Origin: Neisseria lactamica NS19
GTDB lineage: Bacteria > Pseudomonadota > Gammaproteobacteria > Burkholderiales > Neisseriaceae
Assembly: GCA_000193795.2 (NCBI GenBank)
Contig: AEPI01000057.1
Coordinates: forward strand, 1-32,288
Length of the DNA: 32,288 nt
Reading direction: 5' to 3'
Translations under genes and position numbers: made by a program
In this document: one piece after another, positions 6,696-14,328 of the stretch
Layout of the letters: the number at the start of each line of letters is the position of its first letter
How positions within the stretch are numbered: position 1 is the first letter of the stretch
Notes under the pieces: generated by a model
Databases searched by the model: none
Told to the model about the DNA's origin: nothing
The model's input: only the letters and a program-made list of their open reading frames with translations

Positions 6696-7057
6696 AGGTG
6701 TTCCTTTTTAGGTTTTGGCTGCGTTTGAATACTCGGTTGATTCCATCCGTTTGCAAGGGAAAAGCCGATTATTCCGTCCGGTCGGAAACCGGTTCCATTG
6801 GATGAAAGGCATTTTGTCCGACTGATTGGGTTGCATCAACGGAATCTTCAAACACAGCCTTTAGATTTTGATTGTGCTTGGGTTTTGCTTCTTTGCCGAC
6901 GGCAAGGCGGTTAACAGTCATTCCGGAACAAATCGGCGGCGATACGCCCGAAATGCCGGAGCTGCACGCCGGACGGTTCGTTTTTGAAACGGCACGCGGC
7001 ACATACGATATTCAAAAACAACGCCGTCGGGCGGGGCATCTGCCTTTCAGACGGCAT
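6696..7057. other. 362-nt stretch without a convincing gene
   Basis: Short ORFs exist on both strands (6769-7002 minus; 6872-7177 plus, the latter running antisense into the TusA-like gene). Neither has a good ribosome binding site or recognisable family. The plus-strand frame around 6920-7020 reads like ordinary coding sequence (IPEQIGGDTPEMPELHAGRF) and could be a gene remnant. A single uptake sequence lies at 7047-7057. Confidence 0.4.
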
Positions 7058-7282
7058 TTATTTGTGTTCGACGACCAGCCTGAATACGCCGTCCTGCTCC
7101 GAAGCGTCCAGCAGCACATGACCGGTTTGGCGGCAAAAAGCCTCAAAGTCCCCCGGCGCTCCGCCGTCGGTCGCTAAAACGGTCAACACCTCGCCCTGCC
7201 GCATTTGCGCCAAAGCCTTTTTCGCCCGCAAAATAGGCAGGGGGCATTTCAGCCCGATAACGTCCAAAGTTTCGCTGTTCAT
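7058..7282 (-). CDS. TusA/SirA-family sulfur carrier protein
   Basis: The 74-residue protein carries the family hallmark LDVIGLKCPLPILRAKKAL, with the reactive Cys13 in the CPxP motif, and the C-terminal LLDASEQDGVFRLVVEH strand. Family members relay persulfide sulfur, for example in tRNA 2-thiouridine synthesis, or act in sulfur metabolism. Which role applies is not shown by the context: no other tus genes are near. The C terminus touches an uptake sequence. Confidence 0.9.
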   Translation of the reverse strand: MNSETLDVIGLKCPLPILRAKKALAQMRQGEVLTVLATDGGAPGDFEAFCRQTGHVLLDASEQDGVFRLVVEHK

Positions 7283-7361
7283 CGTTTGTACCGTTTAAAA
7301 ATGGGAATCAGGGGGAGATTATACCCCGGTTGCTTGCAGCCCCCTTTGCCAACCCATAAAA

Positions 7362-7468
7362 TATAGTGGATTAAATTTAAACCAGTACGGCGTTGTCTCG
7401 CCTTGCCGTACTATTTGTACTGTCTGCGGCTTCGTCGCCTTGTCCTGATTTAAATTTAATCCACTATA
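7362..7468. repeat. Correia repeat enclosed element (short form, 107 bp)
   Basis: It has TATAGTGGATTAA and TTAATCCACTATA ends and the AGTACGGCGTTG / CGTACTATTTGTACTGTC core, but lacks the internal segment of about 50 bp present in the other three copies. It ends 27 nt before the ATG of the next gene, so the promoter of that gene is probably within or created by the element. Confidence 0.96.
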
Positions 7469-7495
7469 ACGCCGTTTTTCAATTTGGAGAAACTT

Positions 7496-8089
7496 ATGCG
7501 CCGCACCGCCCTCCTGCTGCTCGCACTCGCCGCCGGCACGTCCCTTGCTTCCGGCTTCAGCCAAAAAGACACGCCGGTCAATACGCGCTACCGTGAAACG
7601 CCCGAAGAAGCCGCCGCCCGGGAATTTAAAGAACAGACCGCCGAACTGCCGCCGCTGCCCGATACGCACTCGGACGGCTGGTTCGACATTTATGTGGATG
7701 AAAATTACGGCAAACAGCCGAAAATCCTGCTCGACAGCCTGCAAATTATGCCCGCGCCCGACACCAGCATCCGCTACATTCTCAATATCCGCTCCGACAA
7801 AGGCTACGACAACCTGACTGCCGAAGGCATATTCTGCGCCCGTTCCTCCATCGGGTTCGGCAACGGCAAACCTTCCTCCTACAAGGTGTTCGGCTACGGC
7901 GATACGGTCAACCGCCGCTGGATACAGCCACGAAACGCCGGATGGAAACCGATAGGCGGCACACTCGGGCGCAACGACGCATTGCGCGGCGTACTGTATA
8001 ACGCATTTTGCGAAGGCGGCGCACCCGCCGGCAACCAAGGGCTGATACAACGCCTGAAAGAACGCGCCGGACGCTATACCCGCCGATAA
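7496..8089 (+). CDS. CNP1-like family exported protein
   Basis: The 197-residue product starts with a signal peptide (MRRTALLLLALAAGTSLASG) and so is predicted periplasmic. The mature part, including SDGWFDIYVDENYG, RYILNIRSDKGYDNLTAEGIFCA and YNAFCEGG, resembles the CNP1-like family, originally noted as a cryptic neisserial protein. Its function is unknown. Two Cys residues (in IFCARSS and AFCEGG) could form a disulfide. The ATG at 7496 is chosen because GGAGA lies 5 nt upstream; the in-frame TTG at 7484 is part of that site. It lies directly downstream of a Correia element and convergent to accD. Confidence 0.87.
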   Translation: MRRTALLLLALAAGTSLASGFSQKDTPVNTRYRETPEEAAAREFKEQTAELPPLPDTHSDGWFDIYVDENYGKQPKILLDSLQIMPAPDTSIRYILNIRSDKGYDNLTAEGIFCARSSIGFGNGKPSSYKVFGYGDTVNRRWIQPRNAGWKPIGGTLGRNDALRGVLYNAFCEGGAPAGNQGLIQRLKERAGRYTRR

Positions 8090-8116
8090 AGCGGTACGGC
8101 AAACAAACCAAATGCA

Positions 8117-8150
8117 CAAATGCCGTCTGAAACATCTTCAGACGGCATTC
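8117..8150. terminator. DUS-pair bidirectional terminator
   Basis: AATGCCGTCTGAA and TTCAGACGGCATT form a 13-bp stem with a small loop between the convergent CNP1-like gene and accD. Confidence 0.8.
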
Positions 8151-8163
8151 GCATTATCAGGCT

Positions 8164-9036
8164 TTATACGGCGGCAACTTTGTCCTGACGGAGCAACAGC
8201 GTCATCAAACTGCTGATTCGCTGCTTCATCTCGCGCCGGTCGACAATCTGGTCGATTGCTCCTTTTTCCAGCAGGAACTCGGCGCGTTGGAAGCCTTCCG
8301 GCAGCGTTTCGCGCACCGTCTGCTCAATCACGCGCGGGCCGGCAAAACCAATCAGCGCGTTCGGTTCGGCAAGCACGACATCGCCCAAAAATGCGAAGCT
8401 GGCAGATACGCCGCCCATAGTCGGATCGGTCAATACCGATATAAACGGCAGGCGTTTTTCCGTCAGCAGGTGCAGCACGGCACTGGTTTTCGTCATCTGC
8501 ATCAGCGAGTTTACACCCTCCTGCATACGTGCGCCGCCGGAAGCCGCCACACAGACGAACGGACAATTGTCGGCAGCTGCGCGGCGGACACCCTGCACGA
8601 AACGCTCGCCCACAACCGAACCCATCGAACCGCCGATAAAGCGGAATTCAAACGCGGCAACGACGATGGGCAACCCGTTCATCTTGCCTTTCACCACCAC
8701 CAGCGCATCATCTTCCCCGGTCTGCTTGCGTGCCGCGCCCAACCGGTCCGGATATTTCTTACTGTCTTTAAACTTCAAAGGATCGGTCGGTTTGACATTG
8801 GCGGCGATTTCATCCCGACCCCCTTCATCCAAAAGCAAATCCAGGCGTTGGCGTGCCGACAACGGATTGTGGTGGTTACATTTCGGGCAGACCTGATGAT
8901 TCTTCTGCAACTCGGTCGAATAAACGGTTGCCGCACAAGACGGACATTTGTGCCACAAACCTTCGGGAACATTGGAAGAACCGTCTTTGCTGCGGTTTTT
9001 GATTTTGGGCGGCAGGATTTTATCTAACCAACTCAT
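8164..9036 (-). CDS. accD: Acetyl-CoA carboxylase carboxyltransferase subunit beta
   Basis: AccD with AccA transfers the carboxyl group from biotin to acetyl-CoA, the first committed step of fatty acid synthesis. The 290-residue protein has the N-terminal C4 zinc finger (Cys31, Cys34, Cys50, Cys53) and the crotonase-type core with FIGGSMGSVVGERF, ASGGARMQEG and DPTMGGVSASF. The start at 9036 has AGGAG 6 nt upstream, better than the ATG two codons earlier. It lies 37 nt after trpA on the same strand, presumably in one operon. A trpA-accD link is common because the trp cluster often ends next to accD. Confidence 0.97.
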   Translation of the reverse strand: MSWLDKILPPKIKNRSKDGSSNVPEGLWHKCPSCAATVYSTELQKNHQVCPKCNHHNPLSARQRLDLLLDEGGRDEIAANVKPTDPLKFKDSKKYPDRLGAARKQTGEDDALVVVKGKMNGLPIVVAAFEFRFIGGSMGSVVGERFVQGVRRAAADNCPFVCVAASGGARMQEGVNSLMQMTKTSAVLHLLTEKRLPFISVLTDPTMGGVSASFAFLGDVVLAEPNALIGFAGPRVIEQTVRETLPEGFQRAEFLLEKGAIDQIVDRREMKQRISSLMTLLLRQDKVAAV

Positions 9037-9073
9037 AGGCAACTCCTAAAATATTCAGGATGCGGGACAGCCG

Positions 9074-9859
9074 TCAGCGCACGGCATCCTTCAACTCTTT
9101 GACCAAAGCACCGACGGCAGCAGCCTCGTTGCCCGTATTGTTTTCGATTTCTTTCACAATCCGGCTGCCGACAATAACCGCGTCGGCAACCCGGCCGATT
9201 TTGCGCGCGCTTTCTGCATTGCTGATACCGAAACCGACACCGATGGGAATATCGATATACTGACGCAAATACTCTATTCTACTCGAAACTTCATCCGTAT
9301 CCAAACTTGCCGCACCCGTAACCCCTTTGAGCGATACATAATAGACAAAACCGCCGGCAAATTGTGCAATGGTCTTAATGCGTCCTTCAGTCGTCGTCGG
9401 TGCAATCAGGAAAATACAGTCAACCCCGCTGCCTTTCAGCTCGCGATATAAAGAATCGATGGTTTCGATGGGGGAATCCACCGTCAGCACGCCATCCACG
9501 CCTGCCTTTGCGGCTTCCCGGGCAAACTCCCGATAACCCATCTTATGTATGGGGTTCAAATACCCCATCAAAACAACCGGCGTTTGAGTATCGGTTTCAC
9601 GAAACTTTCTGACAACATCCAAGACATCGCGCAGGGAAACACCGTTTGCCAACGCCCGTTCCGCCGCACGCTGAATCACCGGCCCGTCCGCCATCGGATC
9701 GGAAAACGGCACGCCCAATTCCAAAATATCCGCACCGTTTGCAACCATACTGTGCATTATTGCCAAAGTCGCCCCAATATCCGGGTCTCCAACCGTAATA
9801 TAAGGAATCAATGCCTTATTATTACCCAATGCTGCAAAAGTCTGTTGGATTCTGCTCAT
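9074..9859 (-). CDS. trpA: Tryptophan synthase alpha chain
   Basis: TrpA cleaves indole-3-glycerol phosphate to indole and glyceraldehyde 3-phosphate. The 261-residue protein has the catalytic acids Glu47 (DILELGVPFSDP) and Asp58 (MADGPVIQ), and the phosphate-binding GFGISN segment. trpB is not adjacent, so the alpha and beta genes are split on this chromosome. A possible small ORF ends 5 nt before the start. Confidence 0.96.
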   Translation of the reverse strand: MSRIQQTFAALGNNKALIPYITVGDPDIGATLAIMHSMVANGADILELGVPFSDPMADGPVIQRAAERALANGVSLRDVLDVVRKFRETDTQTPVVLMGYLNPIHKMGYREFAREAAKAGVDGVLTVDSPIETIDSLYRELKGSGVDCIFLIAPTTTEGRIKTIAQFAGGFVYYVSLKGVTGAASLDTDEVSSRIEYLRQYIDIPIGVGFGISNAESARKIGRVADAVIVGSRIVKEIENNTGNEAAAVGALVKELKDAVR

Positions 9860-9864
9860 TTCTC

Positions 9865-10128
9865 TTACACTCCCAATACCGGCGAGGCTCCGGCAAACAA
9901 TCGATAAATCTTTTTAAGTATAACACCTGACGCGCAGATAGGCGAATAGGCATAGCACTCCGATTGTGCGGCATATCTCCGCAACCTTTTCACTGGAAGC
10001 AGGCTATTTTCCAACTGACGGATTTTATGAACCGATACCAAACAAACCATCAGGACAATCGACAAAAGGGGAAAGGCATTAGGCTGGTTGACCCGCCATA
10101 AAAAAGTCTTAAATGGGTAACCGGGCAT
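9865..10128 (-). CDS. Possible small membrane protein upstream of trpA
   Basis: This is an 87-codon frame whose stop lies 5 nt before the trpA ATG, spacing that suggests translational coupling. A GAGGGGG sequence lies about 11 nt upstream of the ATG. The predicted product has one hydrophobic stretch (about residues 18-33, AFPLLSIVLMVCLVSV) followed by basic and Cys-containing sequence. I recognise no family. It could also be a spurious frame in the 5' leader of trpA. Confidence 0.35.
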   Translation of the reverse strand: MPGYPFKTFLWRVNQPNAFPLLSIVLMVCLVSVHKIRQLENSLLPVKRLRRYAAQSECYAYSPICASGVILKKIYRLFAGASPVLGV

Positions 10129-10164
10129 ATAGCCTGACGCCCCCTCAAATAGCTTAGTTTGGAA

Positions 10165-10205
10165 TGAAAAAACCGGATTCCATATATCGCATGGAATCCG
10201 GTTTC
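10165..10205 (-). terminator. Rho-independent terminator of the cytochrome gene
   Basis: A perfect 13-bp stem (10171-10183 with 10191-10203, 7-nt loop) is followed on the minus strand by TTTTTT. It lies 54 nt past the cytochrome c stop. Confidence 0.93.
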
Positions 10206-10256
10206 ATCAAACATCCAAACAGGTTTGATCACAATATCGTGAATATTGTAAACAAT

Positions 10257-10760
10257 TCAGAATGTTGCGCCAGACTGATTGGCCATGTAATCGACTGCGG
10301 CCTTCACTTCATCATCACTCAAACCGGCATTGCCGCCCTTGGCAGGCATCGCATTAAAGCCTTCGATTGCGTGCTTGTGCAAGGTTTCCTTGCCTTTTGC
10401 AATACGTGGTGCCCAATCGTCTTTTTTACCCACTGCAGGTGCCCCGGGAATAGTACCGCCATGACACATTTTACAGCTGGTCTCAAATACTTTCTGACCA
10501 TCGACAGCAACGGAAGCTTCTGCTTTTGCTTCCGGTTTAGCTTCCTCCGCAGGGGCTTGCGCCTTCTCCTCAGGTTTGGCTTCGGTTGAAGCAGCTTCTA
10601 CAGACGGAGCAGCCTCCTGTGCATCAGCCTGAACCGAAGATGCCTCGGTCTGAACTTCAGAAGCAGCGGCCAGAGCCGCCTCTTGCGCCTCTTGTTTGCT
10701 TTCTTGCGAACAAGCTGCCAAACCTGCCGCCATCATTAAAGTAATCAGTAGTTTGTTCAT
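10257..10760 (-). CDS. Lipid-anchored cytochrome c (c5-like)
   Basis: The 167-residue precursor has a lipoprotein signal with lipobox LAAC (Cys17). An Ala/Glu/Pro-rich linker of about 65 residues follows, then one class I cytochrome c domain with heme site CKMCH (96-100) and a likely axial Met138 (FNAMPAKGG). It should be tethered by lipid to a membrane facing the periplasm and carry electrons towards terminal oxidases or the nitrite reductase. Neisseria has several such small cytochromes (c2, c4, c5); which one this is cannot be settled from the sequence alone. The low-complexity linker resembles that of the azurin-type H.8 antigen. It is a monocistronic unit with a strong terminator. Confidence 0.88.
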   Translation of the reverse strand: MNKLLITLMMAAGLAACSQESKQEAQEAALAAASEVQTEASSVQADAQEAAPSVEAASTEAKPEEKAQAPAEEAKPEAKAEASVAVDGQKVFETSCKMCHGGTIPGAPAVGKKDDWAPRIAKGKETLHKHAIEGFNAMPAKGGNAGLSDDEVKAAVDYMANQSGATF

Positions 10761-11215
10761 ATTGTATCTTTCTTGAGTTTTATCTTTAGATTACCGCCTT
10801 ATCCAAACGGTTGGGAAATTCTAACATATGATTCCAATAATCTAATACTTTATAATTAGACTTTTTGGTATAAGTCATATTTTGTGCAAAAATATGGCTG
10901 ACAACCATAATCAAACACTTTCAAAAAAGATATATCTCATTGTTTTACAATTACAATACACATATCTAAATACCTTAAACAAAGTCATCTCATCTGAAAA
11001 CCGATAAAGCCCGTCTTTCAGCTTTGCATTTTCAGCCCAATCCGCCGTGTTCGGAATAATAACTTTAGCCATTATGATAAGCTGCCATTCAGAATTACCG
11101 CGCACATTATCATAAGACTTATGACAAAAGTTTTACAGGCTTATATTTGTTGCAGGAAACCACACAGACAAAATAAATATAATTCAATGATTCTTAATGT
11201 GTTTTCAGTATTTTA
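10761..11215. other. AT-rich stretch, mostly non-coding
   Basis: Base composition falls sharply relative to the flanking genes. It contains the cytochrome promoter region. A minus-strand frame at 10911-11105 starts with, or contains, MAKVIIPNTADWAENAKLKDG but lacks a ribosome binding site and then becomes AT-driven; it may be a gene remnant. No repeat family was recognised. Confidence 0.45.
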
Positions 11216-11216
11216 T

Positions 11217-11248
11217 GCAAAAAAATAACGCCCCGTTTCGGGGCGTTT
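11217..11248 (-). terminator. Rho-independent terminator of tRNA-Ser
   Basis: A GC-rich stem ACGCCCCG / CGGGGCGT with a short loop is followed on the minus strand by a run of T. It begins within 10 nt of the tRNA CCA end. Confidence 0.93.
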
Positions 11249-11256
11249 GTATTCTG

Positions 11257-11349
11257 TGGCGGAGTAAGAGGGATTCGAACCCTCGATGCAGGTTGACCCC
11301 ACATGCTTCCTTAGCAGGGAAGTGCCTTCAGCCTCTCAGCCATTACTCC
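11257..11349 (-). tRNA. tRNA-Ser (GCT anticodon)
   Basis: The 93-nt gene has acceptor arms GGAGTAA / TTACTCC, discriminator G and an encoded CCA. The anticodon loop CTGCTAA lies in a CTTCC/GGAAG stem, and there is a long variable arm, as in serine tRNAs, with a T loop GTTCGAATC. It reads AGC/AGU codons. Confidence 0.97.
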
Positions 11350-11362
11350 TAAGGAAGCCGTA

Positions 11363-11391
11363 ACTATAATCAACTTTTCCGACACCGTCAA
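11363..11391 (-). promoter_or_regulatory. Promoter of tRNA-Ser
   Basis: On the minus strand TTGACG (-35, 11386-11391) and TATAGT (-10, 11363-11368) are separated by 17 nt. The -10 lies 13 nt before the tRNA 5' end, giving a very short leader. Confidence 0.8.
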
Positions 11392-11511
11392 GGGAAAACA
11401 TAATGCGGATATTAATATTTTGAAACTAAATGATATTTACCCTATCGATGCCCGATTCGGCATTCTTTTTCCTTTTTGAATGGGAATTTACCGCCGCTAT
11501 CCGCCAAATGT

Positions 11512-12027
11512 TCAAGCAAAATGCTTCCGGGCATCCTGTTTGATTTCCTGAAACCACGCATCTTCGGGAAAACGTGCAAGCGCGGCATCCAACGTTGCCA
11601 ACAGATTCTGAGACAATACTTTGGCCAAGTATTCTTCTTCGTTGGCTTCGGCAGCCTTGCCCTCCTGTCGGGACAAACCTTCAAAACGTGTTTTGTGTCC
11701 GTGTGCCAAATAATTGAGCGCGGTAATTTTCTGCGCCCAAAGCTGCGGTATATCGGGATTATCCTCAATCATCACCGATAGGATAGATACGGCCGTTGTC
11801 AGCCGTCCGCCGTTCATTCGGAGATCCAGAGAACGGTTGGGCGGCAGGGTGCTGAGTATCTCTGCCATTCTGAACCAAAACTCGCCGCCGGTTTCATCAG
11901 GCGCGTTCAATTTGAGCATTTCATAGTGAACCTCCTGATCGTCGTTTTGCACGAGACCCCATACTTCGGCAAGGATTTTTTGTTCTTCCCGGCTCAAGTG
12001 TTGCCATTTCTCAAAATGTTGCGACAT
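11512..12027 (-). CDS. Conserved hypothetical protein
   Basis: This is a soluble 171-residue protein, mainly alpha-helical in appearance, with no signal peptide or membrane segment and no recognised domain. Two features stand out: the central RMNGGRLTTAVSILSVMIEDNPDIPQ and the helical C-terminal half. It follows kdsB by 23 nt on the same strand and is the last protein gene of the lpxK-kdsB cluster, so it is probably cotranscribed with it. Codon use is like its neighbours, which supports a real gene. The function is unknown. Confidence 0.8.
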   Translation of the reverse strand: MSQHFEKWQHLSREEQKILAEVWGLVQNDDQEVHYEMLKLNAPDETGGEFWFRMAEILSTLPPNRSLDLRMNGGRLTTAVSILSVMIEDNPDIPQLWAQKITALNYLAHGHKTRFEGLSRQEGKAAEANEEEYLAKVLSQNLLATLDAALARFPEDAWFQEIKQDARKHFA

Positions 12028-12050
12028 ATCCTTTTCCCTTTAAATCTATT

Positions 12051-12812
12051 TTATACAGTCTGAAATACAGCGCGGACCCTGTCCAAATCTTCCTGCGTAT
12101 CCACACCGGTGGCGGGGGCTTCTTTGGCGGTTTCGACGGCAATCGGGTAGCCGTGCCACAGGACGCGCAGTTGTTCCAACGATTCGATGGTTTCCAGCGG
12201 CGAGACGTTCATTTCGGCGTAGCGTTGCAGGAAACCGGCGCGGTAGGCGTAGATGCCGATATGACGCAGGACGGAGGTTTCAGACGGCAATTCGCGTTTT
12301 TCGGCACGCATGGCATCGCGCGGATAGGGAATCGGGGCGCGGCTGAAGTAGATGGCGTTGCGGTTTTTGTCGAGGACGACTTTGACAACGTTGGGATTCA
12401 TAAATTCGTCAAAATCGTGCAATTCGTGCGCCGCAGTCGCCATTTGTACGTTGTTTTCCACCAAAACTTCGGCGGTGCGGTCGATAAGTTCGGGGGCAAT
12501 CAGCGGCTCGTCGCCCTGTACGTTGACGACCACCAGATGTTGCGGCAGTTTCAGCGCGGCAGCGGCTTCGGCAAGGCGCGTCGTGCCGATTTCGTGCCGG
12601 TTTGAAGTCATAACGGCTTCGACGCCGTGCGCCTGACAGGCCGTCTGAATGTCGGGATGATCGGTGGCAACGACGACGCGCGCGGCTTTGCTTTTTGCCG
12701 CCTGTTCGGCAACGCGCACGACCATCGGTTTGCCGTGAATATCCGCCAAGGCTTTTCCGGGCAGGCGCGATGAATCCAGCCGCGCCGGAATCAATACGAC
12801 AAATTCGGTCAT
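12051..12812 (-). CDS. kdsB: 3-deoxy-manno-octulosonate cytidylyltransferase (CMP-Kdo synthetase)
   Basis: KdsB activates Kdo with CTP for transfer to lipid A, an essential step in lipooligosaccharide synthesis. The 253-residue protein has the nucleotide-binding signature PARLDSSRLPGKAL near the N terminus, then VVVATDH, SNRHEIGTTRLAE and VNVQGDEPLI. Its ATG overlaps the stop of the preceding Trm112-like gene (ATGA), so translation is probably coupled. lpxK lies upstream in the same direction, as in the lpxK-ycaR-kdsB grouping of other proteobacteria. Confidence 0.97.
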   Translation of the reverse strand: MTEFVVLIPARLDSSRLPGKALADIHGKPMVVRVAEQAAKSKAARVVVATDHPDIQTACQAHGVEAVMTSNRHEIGTTRLAEAAAALKLPQHLVVVNVQGDEPLIAPELIDRTAEVLVENNVQMATAAHELHDFDEFMNPNVVKVVLDKNRNAIYFSRAPIPYPRDAMRAEKRELPSETSVLRHIGIYAYRAGFLQRYAEMNVSPLETIESLEQLRVLWHGYPIAVETAKEAPATGVDTQEDLDRVRAVFQTV

Positions 12813-12991
12813 GCTTTGAGTTCCTCTTCGCTCAACGCTCGCGCTTCGTTTTCCAGCATATAGGGAATGCCGTCTTTAATCGGATAGGCAAGCTTCGCCT
12901 GACGGCTCCACAATTCCTGTTTGTCCTGATAATATTCCAGCCTGCCTTTGGTAACGGGGCAGACGAGGATGTCTAAGAATTTTTTTTCCAT
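12809..12991 (-). CDS. Trm112 family (YcaR-like) small protein
   Basis: The 60-residue protein has the family pattern FLDILVCPVTKGRLEYY followed by AYPIKDGIPYMLENEAR. Eukaryotic and archaeal Trm112 activates methyltransferases; bacterial YcaR-like members are poorly understood. Only one Cys of the usual zinc-binding set is visible (Cys11), so zinc binding is doubtful. It overlaps kdsB by 4 nt. Confidence 0.92.
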   Translation of the reverse strand: MEKKFLDILVCPVTKGRLEYYQDKQELWSRQAKLAYPIKDGIPYMLENEARALSEEELKA

Positions 12992-13058
12992 AGGGTTTCT
13001 TTCGGATTTAATAGTTTAATCAATCGGATGCCCTCTGCAATATTCAGACGGCTATCAT

Positions 13059-13634
13059 TTATTTCTGAAGCCTTTTCCCAAGCTGTCCGGCTTGTTTGCA
13101 ACCTGCATCGGGATTTTTACCGCCGCAGATGATGCGCCGCAACTCTTCTGTAAACCCGGGCAGATGATGTTGCGCGATTTTCTCCGCCAATGCGGCCTGG
13201 GATGCCGCTATTTCGCTCATCGATTTCTTGATGAAATGCGGATTTTTGGCAACGACGGCCTGCCCGGCGGGCGAACCGTAAAAGGCAATCATGCCGTCAA
13301 TTTCTTCTTGCGTGTATATCTCACGGGCATTCTTCAATAAAGTATTGCGGACAGCCTGTTTCACTTCGGGCGTAATCAAATCTTTCAAAACATTCTCACG
13401 ATAGCGGTTAAAGGCTTCTGCCACCTTATCTTTTTTCTCTTCCGGCATTTCGGCAAGGGCTTTGTCCGCATACGGTTTAAATCCGGCATTGAAGCCCTCA
13501 ATCATATTTTTTTCTATATTCCGGTCGAAATTCTGCGTATCCAGCCAACGCTCCAGCGACACGTCGCTGGGCGGGGCGGCAAACGCATTGGTGCATACGA
13601 ATGCGGCGGCAAGCAGTAAGGTTTTCAGTTTCAT
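13059..13634 (-). CDS. DUF2059 domain exported protein
   Basis: The 191-residue precursor has a signal peptide (MKLKTLLLAAAFVCTNAFA) and a helical mature part. The segment with IYTQEEIDGMIAFYGSPAGQ followed by KNPHF is the hallmark of DUF2059, whose function is unknown. The C terminus carries two Cys residues (IICGG and AGCKQ) that may form a disulfide. The start at 13634 has GGAGGAG 6 nt upstream; the TTG one codon earlier is not needed. It lies between the lipoprotein gene and the Trm112-like gene. Confidence 0.85.
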   Translation of the reverse strand: MKLKTLLLAAAFVCTNAFAAPPSDVSLERWLDTQNFDRNIEKNMIEGFNAGFKPYADKALAEMPEEKKDKVAEAFNRYRENVLKDLITPEVKQAVRNTLLKNAREIYTQEEIDGMIAFYGSPAGQAVVAKNPHFIKKSMSEIAASQAALAEKIAQHHLPGFTEELRRIICGGKNPDAGCKQAGQLGKRLQK

Positions 13635-13745
13635 CAAAGACTCCTCCGGACTGGAAATTTCGTTTTTAAAACATCAATCACCGCGCAACACAAGACAACG
13701 CCTGATGCGCGGTCGAGTGTGGGCATATTTTCCACAATCAAACCA

Positions 13746-14285
13746 TTATTTCTGCAACTCAATCAATTGGATACCGCATTGACGGGTTGACGGTGCAGGA
13801 ACGGCTTCATAATCCTTGCCTGCTTCGGGTTTAAATGTCAAAGTACCGGCATCACAGCTGAGATATTGTTGATAAACCGTGTTTCCCTGTGCATTTTTCA
13901 TGACATGGGCGGGCGCGTTAATCGTATTTTTCAAAGCAATTTCCACATTTGCCGGAACGATAAACTCTTTGAAAAATGCGTTTGAACCGATATTGTTGAA
14001 TTGTGAAGGATTTTTACTGAATTCAGATTCAGGCATACCGATGCTTTCATTCCCTTTCAGATAGAAAAGGGATGCCATGCTCTGTCCCATACCGCCGCCT
14101 ACGACGACTTTTTCCGCTTTGCCTTTGGGATCGATGGTTAAAACAGTGGGTCTGCCGTTTTGTCCGTACAGGCGGATGCGCGCATCGCTCGACGGATTAT
14201 ATGGCTTGTTTGCCGATGACAATTCGGTGCTGACACACGCCGAAACAGACAAGGCAACAGCACATAACATCATTATTTTTTTCAT
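13746..14285 (-). CDS. Putative lipoprotein
   Basis: The 179-residue precursor starts MKKIMMLCAVALSVSAC, with Cys17 as the likely lipidation site. The mature protein includes ARIRLYGQNGRPTVLTID and a glycine-rich GGGMGQSM segment, suggesting a small beta-rich domain, and has no recognised family. It follows lpxK by 43 nt on the same strand. The GGAGAAAAAATGAAA arrangement provides a good ribosome binding site. Confidence 0.83.
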   Translation of the reverse strand: MKKIMMLCAVALSVSACVSTELSSANKPYNPSSDARIRLYGQNGRPTVLTIDPKGKAEKVVVGGGMGQSMASLFYLKGNESIGMPESEFSKNPSQFNNIGSNAFFKEFIVPANVEIALKNTINAPAHVMKNAQGNTVYQQYLSCDAGTLTFKPEAGKDYEAVPAPSTRQCGIQLIELQK

Positions 14286-14328
14286 TTTTTCTCCAAAAAT
14301 CGAAATAAGGGCACACAGGGTAAAACAC

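Noticed and set aside
11442..11768. Minus-strand 108-codon frame overlapping the hypothetical gene
   Set aside because: It lies out of frame inside the 11512-12027 gene and has an Arg/Trp/Pro-rich shadow composition.
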